Assembly: GCA_016223135.1 (NCBI GenBank) | Contig: JACRPQ010000007.1 | Location: 53,312-117,311, forward strand | Reading direction: 5' to 3' | DNA from: Chloroflexota bacterium | GTDB taxonomy: Bacteria > Chloroflexota > Anaerolineae > Anaerolineales > Villigracilaceae | DNA: 64,000 bases | Shown here: positions 42,177 through 50,497 of the stretch, piece after piece | Position numbering within the stretch: the first letter of the stretch is position 1 | Layout of the letters: each line of letters starts with the position of its first letter | Made by a program: the position numbers and the translations under genes | The notes under the pieces: generated by a model | Seen by the model: only the letters and a program-made list of their open reading frames with translations | Databases searched by the model: none | What the model was told of the DNA's origin: nothing

Positions 42177-42194
42177 GGACGTTAGAGAACATCC
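42177..42194. repeat. AGAG-loop palindrome, copy 9
   Basis: GGACGTTAGAGAACATCC with one mismatch, in the 209-base gap between Wzc and the aminotransferase gene. The rest of that gap shows no gene. Confidence 0.5.
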
Positions 42195-42221
42195 GCTGCG
42201 CGCCAGAATGAGGGACTGATG

Positions 42222-43421
42222 TTACGCATCGTCCCGAAGGTTCCTTGAAATCTTCGGGACGTTCCGCGCAGCCTGCGCCGCGCCCGCCAGGGAGGTTTGC
42301 ACTGCCTCCACCACAAAGCGGATGGCGTCATCGGGGAGGGCGGGATACAGCGGCAATGTCACTTCGCGCGCCGCCAGCGCCTCGGTCTGCGGCAGGTTCG
42401 ATGCGCCGGGCAGGTTCAGGCGGCGATAGCCGCTGAAGCGGTGAACGGGCGGATAGTGAATGCTGGTTTGAACGCCCTGCGCCTTCATCGCTTCCATAAA
42501 GGCTTCACGCGGCGCGCCAGCCGGCAGCAGAATGGGAAGCAGATGGCACGCCGACACGCCCTCATGACCATCGAAAGGCACGCTCACAGCCGGACAACAT
42601 TCCGCCAGCAGACGGCGGTAGAGGGCGGTCTTTTCGCGCCGCAGTTGATTGTTGCGAGGCAGTTTCCTCAACTGCACCCGCCCCAGCGCCGAGCGGATTT
42701 CGTCAATGCGGTAGTTGTAGCCCAAGTCCACCACGTCGTAACTCCAGGCGTGACCCTTGTGGCGGTCCCAGGTGAGGCTGGTCATGCCGTGCGAGCGCAG
42801 CAGGCGCAGCCGCTCTGCCAGACGGTCGTCGTTCGTCACCAGCATCCCGCCTTCACCGCTGGTCATGTTTTTGTTGGAAAAGAAACTGTAACAGCCAATA
42901 CTGCCCCATGTGCCGAGCATACGTCCGTCCAGTTCCGAGCCGATGGCGTGAGCGGCGTCTTCAATGACAATCAACCCATGCCTCTCCGCCAGGGCAAGGA
43001 TGGCAGGCATATCGCAGGCATAACCGCCGTAATGCATCACCACAATGGCGCGCGTGCGCGGAGTGATGCACGCCTCGACGGCTTGCACGGAAAGGTTCAA
43101 GTCGTTTTCGCCGGCGATATCGGCAAAGACGGGAACGGCTCCAGCGTAGCGAACGGCGTTGGCAGTGGCGACAAACGTCAGCGCGGGAAGAACCGCTTCG
43201 TCTCCCGCGCCCAAGCCTGCCGCCACGCAAGCGAGATGCAGCGCCGCTGTGGCATTCGTCACCGCAATGGCATGACGCGCGCCCACATAGGCGGCAAACT
43301 CCCGTTCGAACTCCTGCGTCACCGCGCCCATCGTCAGCCAGCGGCTTTTCACCACCTGCCGCACGGCTTCTTCTTCCTCGGCTCCAAAATCAACATCAGA
43401 AAGCGGCACGCGCCAATTCAC
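42222..43421 (-). CDS. DegT/DnrJ/EryC1/StrS-family sugar aminotransferase (LegC-like)
   Basis: A 399-residue PLP enzyme that would aminate a 4-keto-6-deoxy sugar nucleotide. The Schiff-base Lys is in CYSFFSNKNMTSGEGG, the PLP phosphate loop is TNATAALHLA, and VIEDAAHAIGSELDG holds the conserved Asp. The start is uncertain: GTG 43427 gives GTGA overlap with the upstream gene, but GAGGA then sits with no spacing; GTG 43421 has 6-base spacing and is used. It is the last gene of the dehydratase/nucleotidyltransferase trio. Confidence 0.92.
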   Translation of the reverse strand: MNWRVPLSDVDFGAEEEEAVRQVVKSRWLTMGAVTQEFEREFAAYVGARHAIAVTNATAALHLACVAAGLGAGDEAVLPALTFVATANAVRYAGAVPVFADIAGENDLNLSVQAVEACITPRTRAIVVMHYGGYACDMPAILALAERHGLIVIEDAAHAIGSELDGRMLGTWGSIGCYSFFSNKNMTSGEGGMLVTNDDRLAERLRLLRSHGMTSLTWDRHKGHAWSYDVVDLGYNYRIDEIRSALGRVQLRKLPRNNQLRREKTALYRRLLAECCPAVSVPFDGHEGVSACHLLPILLPAGAPREAFMEAMKAQGVQTSIHYPPVHRFSGYRRLNLPGASNLPQTEALAAREVTLPLYPALPDDAIRFVVEAVQTSLAGAAQAARNVPKISRNLRDDA

Positions 43422-43423
43422 AA

Positions 43424-44134
43424 TCACTCCTCGGGCAGGAACTGTTCCCGCATGCCGGCGAAATCTTCAGCGGCTTGGGCATAGTCGTCGGGGCGTCCCA
43501 AATCCATCCAGTAACCATCGAAAGGATAACCGACCACCTTTTCACCGGCGGCGATCAATTTCAAGACGAGTTCGGGAAAATCAAGATACACATTACGAGG
43601 GATGAATTCCAACACCCGCGGCTCGAACACATAGATGCCCATGCTCACAGTGTAATCATAGGTGGGTTTTTCGATATAGCCGCGAATGCGGTAATTGCCG
43701 TCCCACTGCACCACCCCCAGGTCAATTTTGACGCGCCGCTGATGGACGGCGATGGTGGCAATGCCGCCCTGCGCCTTGTGAAATGCAACCAGTTCGCGAA
43801 AGTCCAGCGTGGTCAGCACGTCGCCGTTGGCGACCAGGAAGGTCGAGTCCAACCCCGGAATCAGCGAGAGCGGTCCCGCCGTGCCGAGCGGCTTTTCCTC
43901 GTAACTGTACGCAATATTCATCCCCCACTGCTGCCCGTCCATGAAGAACGTGCGCAGCAGGTTGGCAAGATGCCCAACGGTCAGCACAATATCGGCGATG
44001 CCGGCGCGTTTCATCTGCTTGAGCATCACCTCCAGAATGGGCATGTCGCCGATGGGCATGAGCGGCTTGGGCAAAATTTTCGTGTACGGCGCAAGACGCG
44101 TGCCTTTACCTCCCGCAAGAATGACTGCCTTCAT
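43424..44134 (-). CDS. Sugar-1-phosphate nucleotidyltransferase
   Basis: A 236-residue protein with the nucleotidyltransferase pattern MKAVILAGGKGTRLAPYT (signature GGxGTRL), KPLMPIGDMPILE, NGDVLTTLD (metal Asp), IEKPTYDYTVSMGIYVF and DGYWMDLGRPDDY. It is a single catalytic domain without a left-handed helix. GDP- or UDP-sugar products are both possible; GDP fits the LegB/LegC pathway (PtmE-like). CTAGGAGGG precedes the ATG. It lies 9 bases after the dehydratase gene. Confidence 0.9.
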   Translation of the reverse strand: MKAVILAGGKGTRLAPYTKILPKPLMPIGDMPILEVMLKQMKRAGIADIVLTVGHLANLLRTFFMDGQQWGMNIAYSYEEKPLGTAGPLSLIPGLDSTFLVANGDVLTTLDFRELVAFHKAQGGIATIAVHQRRVKIDLGVVQWDGNYRIRGYIEKPTYDYTVSMGIYVFEPRVLEFIPRNVYLDFPELVLKLIAAGEKVVGYPFDGYWMDLGRPDDYAQAAEDFAGMREQFLPEE

Positions 44135-44143
44135 ACGTCCCTC

Positions 44144-45139
44144 CTAGAACTCATACGCTCCCACTTTATAACGATCCAGATTGCCGCGCATCCACTCGAT
44201 GGTTTGCTTCAATCCCTCGTCCAGAGACACGGAGGGTCTCCACCCCAAACGCTGCACCGCAAGCGAATTATCGGAGACCAGCCGCAGGACCTCGGACGCT
44301 TCCGGTCTTAACCGCTGCCTGTCTTCTGTTATTCTGACAGTTCTCCCAATCTGACTCAGAATCCGCTGCGCCAGAGCGCCGATGGAAATCTCCTCGCCCG
44401 TGCCGAGGTTGAAGACCGCTCCCTCCACGCCCGGCGTTTCTGCCGCGCACAGGAAGCCGCTCACGGTATCGCTGACAAACGTGAAATCGCGCGTGGTGGT
44501 CAGGCTGCCGAGGCGAATTTCATCGCTTGCCAGCGCCTGCGTGATGATGGTGGGAATGACCGCCCGCGCCGACTGCCGCGGTCCAAACGTGTTGAACGGA
44601 CGTACCGTCACGGCGGGCAGGCTGTAAACAGCGATGAAACTCTCGACCAATTTGTCCGCGCCGATTTTGCTGGCGGAATACGGCGATTGCGCCTGCAGCA
44701 CATGGCTTTCATTGATGGGCGTCTGCCGCGCCGTGCCATACACCTCGCTCGTGGAGGTATGCACCAGCCGCCCCACCCCATGCTCGCGGCACGCCATCAG
44801 CACGTTGAGCGTCCCCATGAAATTGACCGCCGCCACCTCCGCGGGGTGGACATAGGAATAAGGGATGGAAATCAGCGCCCCCAGGTGAAAGACCACGCCG
44901 CAGCCTTTGACCGCGTCACGGACGGCGTGTTCGTCGCGCAAATCGCCGGTGATGATTTCGAGTTGAGCCAGGTCGGCGGGATCGAGCAATTTGAGCAAGC
45001 CCAGGTCGCCGCGCGAGGTGTAGCGCACGAAAGCGCGCACCTTCGCTCCTTTGCGGAGGAGCGCCTCCACCAGATGGCTTCCGATAAATCCGCCCGCCCC
45101 GGTGACCAGAGCCTGCCTTCCGTTCCAAAATTGATTCAT
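44144..45139 (-). CDS. NAD-dependent sugar nucleotide 4,6-dehydratase/epimerase (LegB-like)
   Basis: A 331-residue extended SDR: ALVTGAGGFIGSHLVEALLR (GxxGxxG), VFHLGALISIPYSYVHP, TSTSEVYGTA, YSASKIGADKL (Tyr-x3-Lys), RPFNTFGPRQSARAV. Both the opening and the RQSARAVIPTII segment are like LegB and related 4,6-dehydratases that start legionaminic acid or bacillosamine-like sugars. It overlaps the PGT gene (ATGA). Confidence 0.88.
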   Translation of the reverse strand: MNQFWNGRQALVTGAGGFIGSHLVEALLRKGAKVRAFVRYTSRGDLGLLKLLDPADLAQLEIITGDLRDEHAVRDAVKGCGVVFHLGALISIPYSYVHPAEVAAVNFMGTLNVLMACREHGVGRLVHTSTSEVYGTARQTPINESHVLQAQSPYSASKIGADKLVESFIAVYSLPAVTVRPFNTFGPRQSARAVIPTIITQALASDEIRLGSLTTTRDFTFVSDTVSGFLCAAETPGVEGAVFNLGTGEEISIGALAQRILSQIGRTVRITEDRQRLRPEASEVLRLVSDNSLAVQRLGWRPSVSLDEGLKQTIEWMRGNLDRYKVGAYEF

Positions 45140-46704
45140 GCAAATATCTTTTCTTCGGCTGCCTGTAAAGCCAGCGCCGCGCTGGATGGTTCTTCACCTG
45201 CGGATACGGGTTTTGTCAACTGGCGGCGCAGGAGGTCGAGCACTTCCGAAAGCATCACCACGCGCAAGCCGTTCTTTCTGCAAAGCGCCAAAAACCGTTT
45301 CAGGTCTTTCTCAGCCGGAGAAGTGATGGTATGGAAGATAACGCCCACATCGTGCCTCCTTACCAGTTCTGGAATGTCGTTGGTGGTGCCAAGCACTTTG
45401 AGACCTTCGTAACGCATCCCGTGTTTCGATGGGTCGTCATCCACAATGCCGACAATCCGATAAATCCGTTTGAACTCACGTCTTTGCAAAAGCCATGCCG
45501 CAAATTCCGTGCCTTCCCCTGCTCCCACCACCAGCACGCGCTCCGCTGCGCCAAACGTACTCTTACGCAGGGCAATCCAGCGGCTGGCAAGGCCCGTGAC
45601 CAGGCGCAGGCGGTACCGCACGGCGATGAAACCAAACAACACCACCAGCCCCGCCGCCGACATAAAGCGCACCGGCGGAAAAATATGCGGGTGATATACA
45701 AGCTCAATTCCAATCACTGTCACGGTGACGAGTGCGCAGGAAGCAAACAGGCGCAGTACATCTTCGGCGGCAAGGTGCGCCCACGAGACCGCCCTCAGCC
45801 CAAGCACAGTGTTGAACAGGCTGAAGAGAAATGCCAGCACAATCGCCAGCGATATGGCACGGTCAAGACCGATGTCCAGCGGTCCGCTAAGACGCCAGAG
45901 GAAGCCCGTCAGCCCGATGCCAAAGAGGGAGATGACAAAATCGGTGATGAGCCAGTTCAGGTAGCGGCGCGAGAAGCGGGTGAACGGTCCGCCAAACAGC
46001 CAGCCTTCGGAAATTCGCCTGTCGCCCAGGCGCGGGATAAGCACGACGAACGTCCAAAACAGCGTATCGAGGTCGGTGAGGAGGCTGTGGTGACGGACGT
46101 ACAGTTGGTCGAGGCGCAGTTTGTCGGGCAGGATGTTTTGGAGGTAGTCGTCAATCACACGTTTGGAGTTGAGGCGCTTTTCTTCATCCCGATAGAGGAC
46201 GCTGGCAGGACTGGTGATGCCGGGACGCACCGACAGGATTTCATTCCACACGGCGGGAGACCAGGTGGAAACAATCTCCGCCGCTTCGGGGCGCGGACCG
46301 ACGAGACTCATCTCGCCCTTCAGCACATTCCACAACTGAGGCAGTTCGTTCAACTTGGTGTCGCGCAACCAATGTCCCAGCGGTGTGATGCGCGGGTCAT
46401 CCCGCCCGGTGATGGGGGGACCCGTGTAACTGGCTGGCTCCTCGCGCATGGTACGGAATTTGAGGATGCGAAATTCCTTCCCATGCCTGCCCACCCGCCT
46501 CCCCCAATAGAAGACGGGACCGGGCGAATCGCGCTTGATAAGGATGGCAAGCGCCAAAAACAACGGGACAAGCAGGAGCAGTCCCAGCGCGGCGGCAGCG
46601 ACATCCAACAGGCGCTTGGCAAAATCGGAGATACGGCTCTCAAAGCGGGCATATAACCCGGACAAGGAGAGCAGCGAGGACATGACGGCAGGGGTATTGT
46701 TCAT
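45136..46704 (-). CDS. Phosphoglycosyl transferase with permuted domains (initiating sugar transferase)
   Basis: A 522-residue protein. The N-terminus holds a complete bac_transf domain: one membrane helix (LLDVAAAALGLLLLVPLFLAL), YWGRRVGRHGKEFRILKFRTM, DTKLNELPQLWNVLKGEMSLVGPRP. From about residue 245 come four membrane helices and a Rossmann-like CoA_binding_3 domain (VLVVGAGEGTEFAAWLLQRR, IVGIVDDDPSKHG). In WbaP/WcaJ-type enzymes the order is the reverse. It should load the first sugar phosphate onto undecaprenyl phosphate. ATG 46704 is used; no strong ribosome binding site. A miniature element lies just upstream. Confidence 0.9.
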   Translation of the reverse strand: MNNTPAVMSSLLSLSGLYARFESRISDFAKRLLDVAAAALGLLLLVPLFLALAILIKRDSPGPVFYWGRRVGRHGKEFRILKFRTMREEPASYTGPPITGRDDPRITPLGHWLRDTKLNELPQLWNVLKGEMSLVGPRPEAAEIVSTWSPAVWNEILSVRPGITSPASVLYRDEEKRLNSKRVIDDYLQNILPDKLRLDQLYVRHHSLLTDLDTLFWTFVVLIPRLGDRRISEGWLFGGPFTRFSRRYLNWLITDFVISLFGIGLTGFLWRLSGPLDIGLDRAISLAIVLAFLFSLFNTVLGLRAVSWAHLAAEDVLRLFASCALVTVTVIGIELVYHPHIFPPVRFMSAAGLVVLFGFIAVRYRLRLVTGLASRWIALRKSTFGAAERVLVVGAGEGTEFAAWLLQRREFKRIYRIVGIVDDDPSKHGMRYEGLKVLGTTNDIPELVRRHDVGVIFHTITSPAEKDLKRFLALCRKNGLRVVMLSEVLDLLRRQLTKPVSAGEEPSSAALALQAAEEKIFA

Positions 46705-46734
46705 AAGAGAGGAATCCTTGCGTAAAAAGTTACT

Positions 46735-46851
46735 AACCACCCGACACTTTTGTTTCAGGACGCAGATGAACGCTGACTTACGCTGATTTAAGTTTTTTTC
46801 TGCGTTTATCTGCGTTTTTCAGCGTCCCGTTTGAAACTGTCAGGTCGCTAG
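46735..46851. mobile_element. Miniature inverted-repeat element with 10-bp direct repeats in the polysaccharide locus
   Basis: The 117-bp segment is bounded by AAAAGTTACT at 46725-46734 and 46852-46861. The ends ACCCGACAcTTT... and ...AAACtgTCAGGT are imperfect inverted repeats, and GGACGC/GCGTCC and CGCAGAT/ATCTGCG arms lie inside. It is non-coding. The right direct repeat contains the stop codon of the FemAB-like gene, and the left abuts the PGT start region. Confidence 0.6.
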
Positions 46852-46856
46852 AAAAG

Positions 46857-47777
46857 TTACTTCGACTGCAACGGCGGGGGCAGGGACTGCTTTTCGAGCG
46901 GCAGCCGCCCCTGCAAATAAAAACGCAGCATGCCTTCGGCTTTGGAAAGGATGGGATGAGCGGGTTTCAGGCGCAGCCCCGCGCGGAGAAGCGCATGACT
47001 GGCGCGGTTCATGAACGGACGCAGCCAGGGATGAAATACCACCCTCTGCCGCACAGGCTTGGCAGTATAGCGCATTTCAAATTTGAACTCATCCATACTA
47101 CTTGGAGCATCCAGAGAGTGCAAACCGTAAAAGATTCTGGAAATGTTTTGTCGTGACAGTAAACTATTGGTCACAATAAAAGTAAGAGCATTGTTCACTC
47201 TGTTTCTCAAGTACCTCGTCAAACTCTGGTGATACAAGATGCTAGCCGTATCGCCACACACAAAAACAAGCACAGCGGCTGCCAGTTCATCTTCATCAAA
47301 GGCGCCCCAAGCTTCGAAACCCTGCAAATCTTTTGCGCTCAGGCACAAAGCGCGCCACCATGACCGGGTCTCGGCATTCGGTCTCCCCTGTCTCAGAAGC
47401 GTTTCTTGTCTTAACTGCCAGCCCTGTTCTGCAAGTGTCTCGAGGGGGATATTTTCAACCCGTACCGACGCCAGCCCTTTTCGCACCTTCGTGCGCATCT
47501 TCGATGTGAAATCCTGTAAAAGGTAGTGTTTTTCCTCGTAGACCGTGTGGTAACTGTACATGCCCTCCGGCGAATCAACAGGCGCAGAATATCGAAGACC
47601 TACAGCACGACTGCTTCTCAACAGTTCATTAAGTTCTTCTTCACTCGGAGATATCACCCAGTGATAAGGGAATGCCTGCAACACACGCGGACCAAAGTCC
47701 GCCCAGTAACTGCTTTGCGTTTTGATGACAGTACGTCCCTGGCGGCGCAGCCATTCGGCGAAGATTTCAGGAGTCAT
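46857..47777 (-). CDS. FemAB/GNAT-like acyltransferase
   Basis: A 306-residue protein resembling the Acetyltransf_6/FemAB-like group: an N-terminal part up to residue 75, then KMRTKVRKGLASVRVENI (which usually begins the second GNAT fold), LAAAVLVFVCGDTASILYHQSL and FYGLHSLDAPSSMDEFKFEM. These enzymes transfer an amino-acyl or acyl group to amino sugars or peptides. In a locus that makes amino sugars it may N-acylate or aminoacylate them. ATG 47777 overlaps the preceding gene (ATGA). Confidence 0.8.
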   Translation of the reverse strand: MTPEIFAEWLRRQGRTVIKTQSSYWADFGPRVLQAFPYHWVISPSEEELNELLRSSRAVGLRYSAPVDSPEGMYSYHTVYEEKHYLLQDFTSKMRTKVRKGLASVRVENIPLETLAEQGWQLRQETLLRQGRPNAETRSWWRALCLSAKDLQGFEAWGAFDEDELAAAVLVFVCGDTASILYHQSLTRYLRNRVNNALTFIVTNSLLSRQNISRIFYGLHSLDAPSSMDEFKFEMRYTAKPVRQRVVFHPWLRPFMNRASHALLRAGLRLKPAHPILSKAEGMLRFYLQGRLPLEKQSLPPPLQSK

Positions 47778-48664
47778 GGTTCTTTCTTTCGACGCGCCAC
47801 AAGCAGATATTTAGGAGCCCAATTAAGCCAGTAAAGGGAAACCCTCGATAAGAATCGCATCAAAGAACCATATCCAGCGGAAATCATATCACGCAGCGGC
47901 TTCGAAGAAACGGGGCTGTTAATGACAGAAGCGGAAACCACTTCAAAACCACATTCTTCGATTAGTTTCCGCAAGCCGCCGGGCGTGAAATAGAACAAAT
48001 ACACCGAATTGGAGTCGAGACGGGTCCATTTGCGGTCCACCAAAAGGGAAATAATGCCGATGCTTCGCAGGAGATAATAAGAAAGACCCGACACCTCAAC
48101 GGCAAGGTACCCACCCGGCTTGATGATCCTGGCAACCGTTTCCAGGTCGCCGCGCGGATTTTCGAGGTGGTAAAACATATCCAGCATGGTTACCAGATCA
48201 AAAAAGGCGTTGGAAAATGGGACGTCGGCAATAGCGCCTGCATGGACGCTCGCATCAAAGGTTTTGGATGCGTAGTCGGCAGCAGAGGGCGAAAGTTCGA
48301 CGCCAAATCTCTTCCAGAAAGCGCCCTGAAAATATTCAAAGAAATGCCCCAGATCACAGCCAATATCCAGTAATGCGCCGCGGGTGACATATGTTTTGAG
48401 AATGCCTGCAATTTGTTCCAATGCGGGTTGACGAGCCTGTGCATTTTGAAAAGCGTTTTCGCCAACGCTGAACCGTTCATCGAGCCAGGCATAACGGGAA
48501 GCATGGGAGGCGCGCGGCGATGCATAAATCGTGCCGCAAGAGATACAGCGTACATAACAAGTACCATCCCCCCCATCAAGCCAGACCCGCGATGGCACGC
48601 CCGGGCAAGCGGGGCACTCCGCCATTTCGAATGGATCAGCAGTTAAGTTTGTTTCTATCGTCAT
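47774..48664 (-). CDS. SAM-dependent methyltransferase with N-terminal zinc-ribbon-like motif
   Basis: A 296-residue class I methyltransferase. The N-terminal ECPACPGVP and RCISCGTIY give two CxxC-like pairs, a small zinc ribbon often seen on polysaccharide methyltransferases. The SAM fold has LLDIGCDLGHFFEYF, ADVPFSNAFFDLVTMLDMFYHLENP and RIIKPGGYLAVEV. It overlaps the GT4 gene by 29 bases. Confidence 0.88.
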   Translation of the reverse strand: MTIETNLTADPFEMAECPACPGVPSRVWLDGGDGTCYVRCISCGTIYASPRASHASRYAWLDERFSVGENAFQNAQARQPALEQIAGILKTYVTRGALLDIGCDLGHFFEYFQGAFWKRFGVELSPSAADYASKTFDASVHAGAIADVPFSNAFFDLVTMLDMFYHLENPRGDLETVARIIKPGGYLAVEVSGLSYYLLRSIGIISLLVDRKWTRLDSNSVYLFYFTPGGLRKLIEECGFEVVSASVINSPVSSKPLRDMISAGYGSLMRFLSRVSLYWLNWAPKYLLVARRKKEP

Positions 48665-49892
48665 TCAAAATTCCTCGATGCGCCAGCATGTCCAAGAATA
48701 AACGTTCAAACTGCTCCGCCGCCGATTGCGGCGAATGATACTGTTCCACCCAGGCACGCCCATTTGCGCCCATCTGAGTACAAGAGAGCGGATCATTTTG
48801 GAGGGACAGGATCGCTTCCGCCAAGCGCATCGGACTTTCAGGCGGCACACACAGCCCCGTCCGCGAACGGCACACCAACTTCCACGCATCGCCGTTTTCA
48901 TCCACACTGGCAAGCACAGGACGTCCCGCCGCCAAAATGGAAAATAATTTCGACGGCAAAGATGCCGAACCAATGCCCTGTTTCAACATCACAAGTGAAA
49001 CGTCGGCGCTGGCGAGCAATTCCGGCAGAGATTCACGCAGCTGGTAAGGTAAAAAGCGCACATTCGCCATCCCGCGTGCCTGTTCTTCCAGCGCCGCCCT
49101 GCCGGCGCCTTCTCCCACAAACAAAAACAGGATGTCCTTATGTTCCCTTAAAATACCTGCTGTCTGCAAAACCGTCTCCAACCCTTGCGAGAGTCCAATG
49201 TTGCCGGCATACAGCACCACAAACCGATCATTCAAATCATGCTTGCTCGAAAATTCATTCCGTCTCGGCAGGGGGCGGATATGGGTGATATCCAGCCAAG
49301 GGGGAATCACGGCAATTCGATCAGGAGCAACTTGATGCGCGGCAAGATCCGTTCGAAAGCCGTCGCTCAAAACATGGACGCGGGTGGCGCGTCTCAGGCA
49401 GAGATCTTCGAGTCTGCCTACCAGACGAATAACCATCGGATTCTTCCACTGCCCCATGCGCACGCCAACTTCAGGATAGACATCCCATACCGCGTAGAGA
49501 CAGGGCTTGCGTTTCCACCAGCAAAAGAAGACGAACGGTAAAAAAGTTTCGAGAGCAGGGTTGGTCATTAGCGCCGCGTCATACCGGACCTTGAAGCCTG
49601 CCGCCGCAACCAAAATTTGATACACCCCAAAAACCCACAAACGGTGGAACAGGCTTTTGCGGTCGCCGCTTGGGACGTGTACGCGGCAAATTCTCACACC
49701 GTTCTCCTTGCTCCAGAGCCAAATGCCTTTGCGGTATTCGGCTGAAACACGCCCACTTGGGAGGTGCGGAACCGCGCACAAGACTGTGACCGTGTGCCCG
49801 CGCCGCACAAGTTCTTCACAGAGCAATGCAAACATGGGAGCGCTCGGACCAAGGTCAGGGAGGTAATAGGGCGTGACAACGAGGAGATTCAC
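48636..49892 (-). CDS. Family 4 glycosyltransferase (WbuB-like)
   Basis: A 418-residue GT-B enzyme. MNLLVVTPYYLPDLGPSAPM and VLYAGNIGLSQGLETVLQTA are typical of WbuB-like glycosyltransferases. The acidic region is SASLPSKLFSILAAGRPVLA. It starts at GTG 49892, which overlaps the acyltransferase stop (GTGA). Confidence 0.88.
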   Translation of the reverse strand: MNLLVVTPYYLPDLGPSAPMFALLCEELVRRGHTVTVLCAVPHLPSGRVSAEYRKGIWLWSKENGVRICRVHVPSGDRKSLFHRLWVFGVYQILVAAAGFKVRYDAALMTNPALETFLPFVFFCWWKRKPCLYAVWDVYPEVGVRMGQWKNPMVIRLVGRLEDLCLRRATRVHVLSDGFRTDLAAHQVAPDRIAVIPPWLDITHIRPLPRRNEFSSKHDLNDRFVVLYAGNIGLSQGLETVLQTAGILREHKDILFLFVGEGAGRAALEEQARGMANVRFLPYQLRESLPELLASADVSLVMLKQGIGSASLPSKLFSILAAGRPVLASVDENGDAWKLVCRSRTGLCVPPESPMRLAEAILSLQNDPLSCTQMGANGRAWVEQYHSPQSAAEQFERLFLDMLAHRGILNDDRNKLNC

Positions 49893-50497
49893 GGCACGTT
49901 CCCGATAACGCGGGCAGGGTTGCCAGCGGCAATCGTATGGGGCGGCACGTCCTTTGTTACCACACTACCCGCGCCAATCACACTTCCCCGCCCAAGCGTC
50001 ACACCTTTGAGAATGAGACAGTTCATACCAATAAACACATCGTCTTCCACGGTGACGGGAGCGGTCTTTACAGGTTTGACTTCCGCCCGCCGCGCCTCTG
50101 CCTCCAGCGAGTGAAAATCAGTATCCATGATGACGGTATTGGCGCCCACAGTGACGTTATCGCCAATGACGATCTTCTCTGCGGCAACGATACTTCCGCC
50201 GGTCATGGCAAAGTTGTGTCCAATTTGGAGTATGGCGCCAGCCTGCCACGTGCATAAAACAACCGGGTGGTTTGCGCCCAGTGGATTGGAATGGACGGTG
50301 GAACGCAATTGCAAGCCATCCCCAAACTTCATCTGACTGCCGCGATGTTTTTGCAGAATGGGAACGCCGAAGAACCGCCAGTGATGTCCCCAGGGTATGC
50401 CATTGAAAAGAAACACAACCCGCACCCAGGGATGTACCAACAAGCGGAGCAGGTTATTTCTCAACTTCCAAGGGCTTTCGATAATTGCCTTGAACAA
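49889..50497 (-). CDS. Left-handed beta-helix acyltransferase (O- or N-acetyltransferase)
   Basis: A 202-residue protein with hexapeptide repeats: GHNFAMTGGSIVAAEKIVIG, DNVTVGANTVIMDT and CLILKGVTLGRGSVIGAGSVV. The loop DTDFHSL carries the catalytic-type His. It would acetylate a sugar in the repeat unit, and could serve the LegC product (LegH role). TTG 50497 directly follows the preceding stop codon and has GAGG upstream, so it appears translationally coupled. Confidence 0.85.
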   Translation of the reverse strand: MFKAIIESPWKLRNNLLRLLVHPWVRVVFLFNGIPWGHHWRFFGVPILQKHRGSQMKFGDGLQLRSTVHSNPLGANHPVVLCTWQAGAILQIGHNFAMTGGSIVAAEKIVIGDNVTVGANTVIMDTDFHSLEAEARRAEVKPVKTAPVTVEDDVFIGMNCLILKGVTLGRGSVIGAGSVVTKDVPPHTIAAGNPARVIGNVP

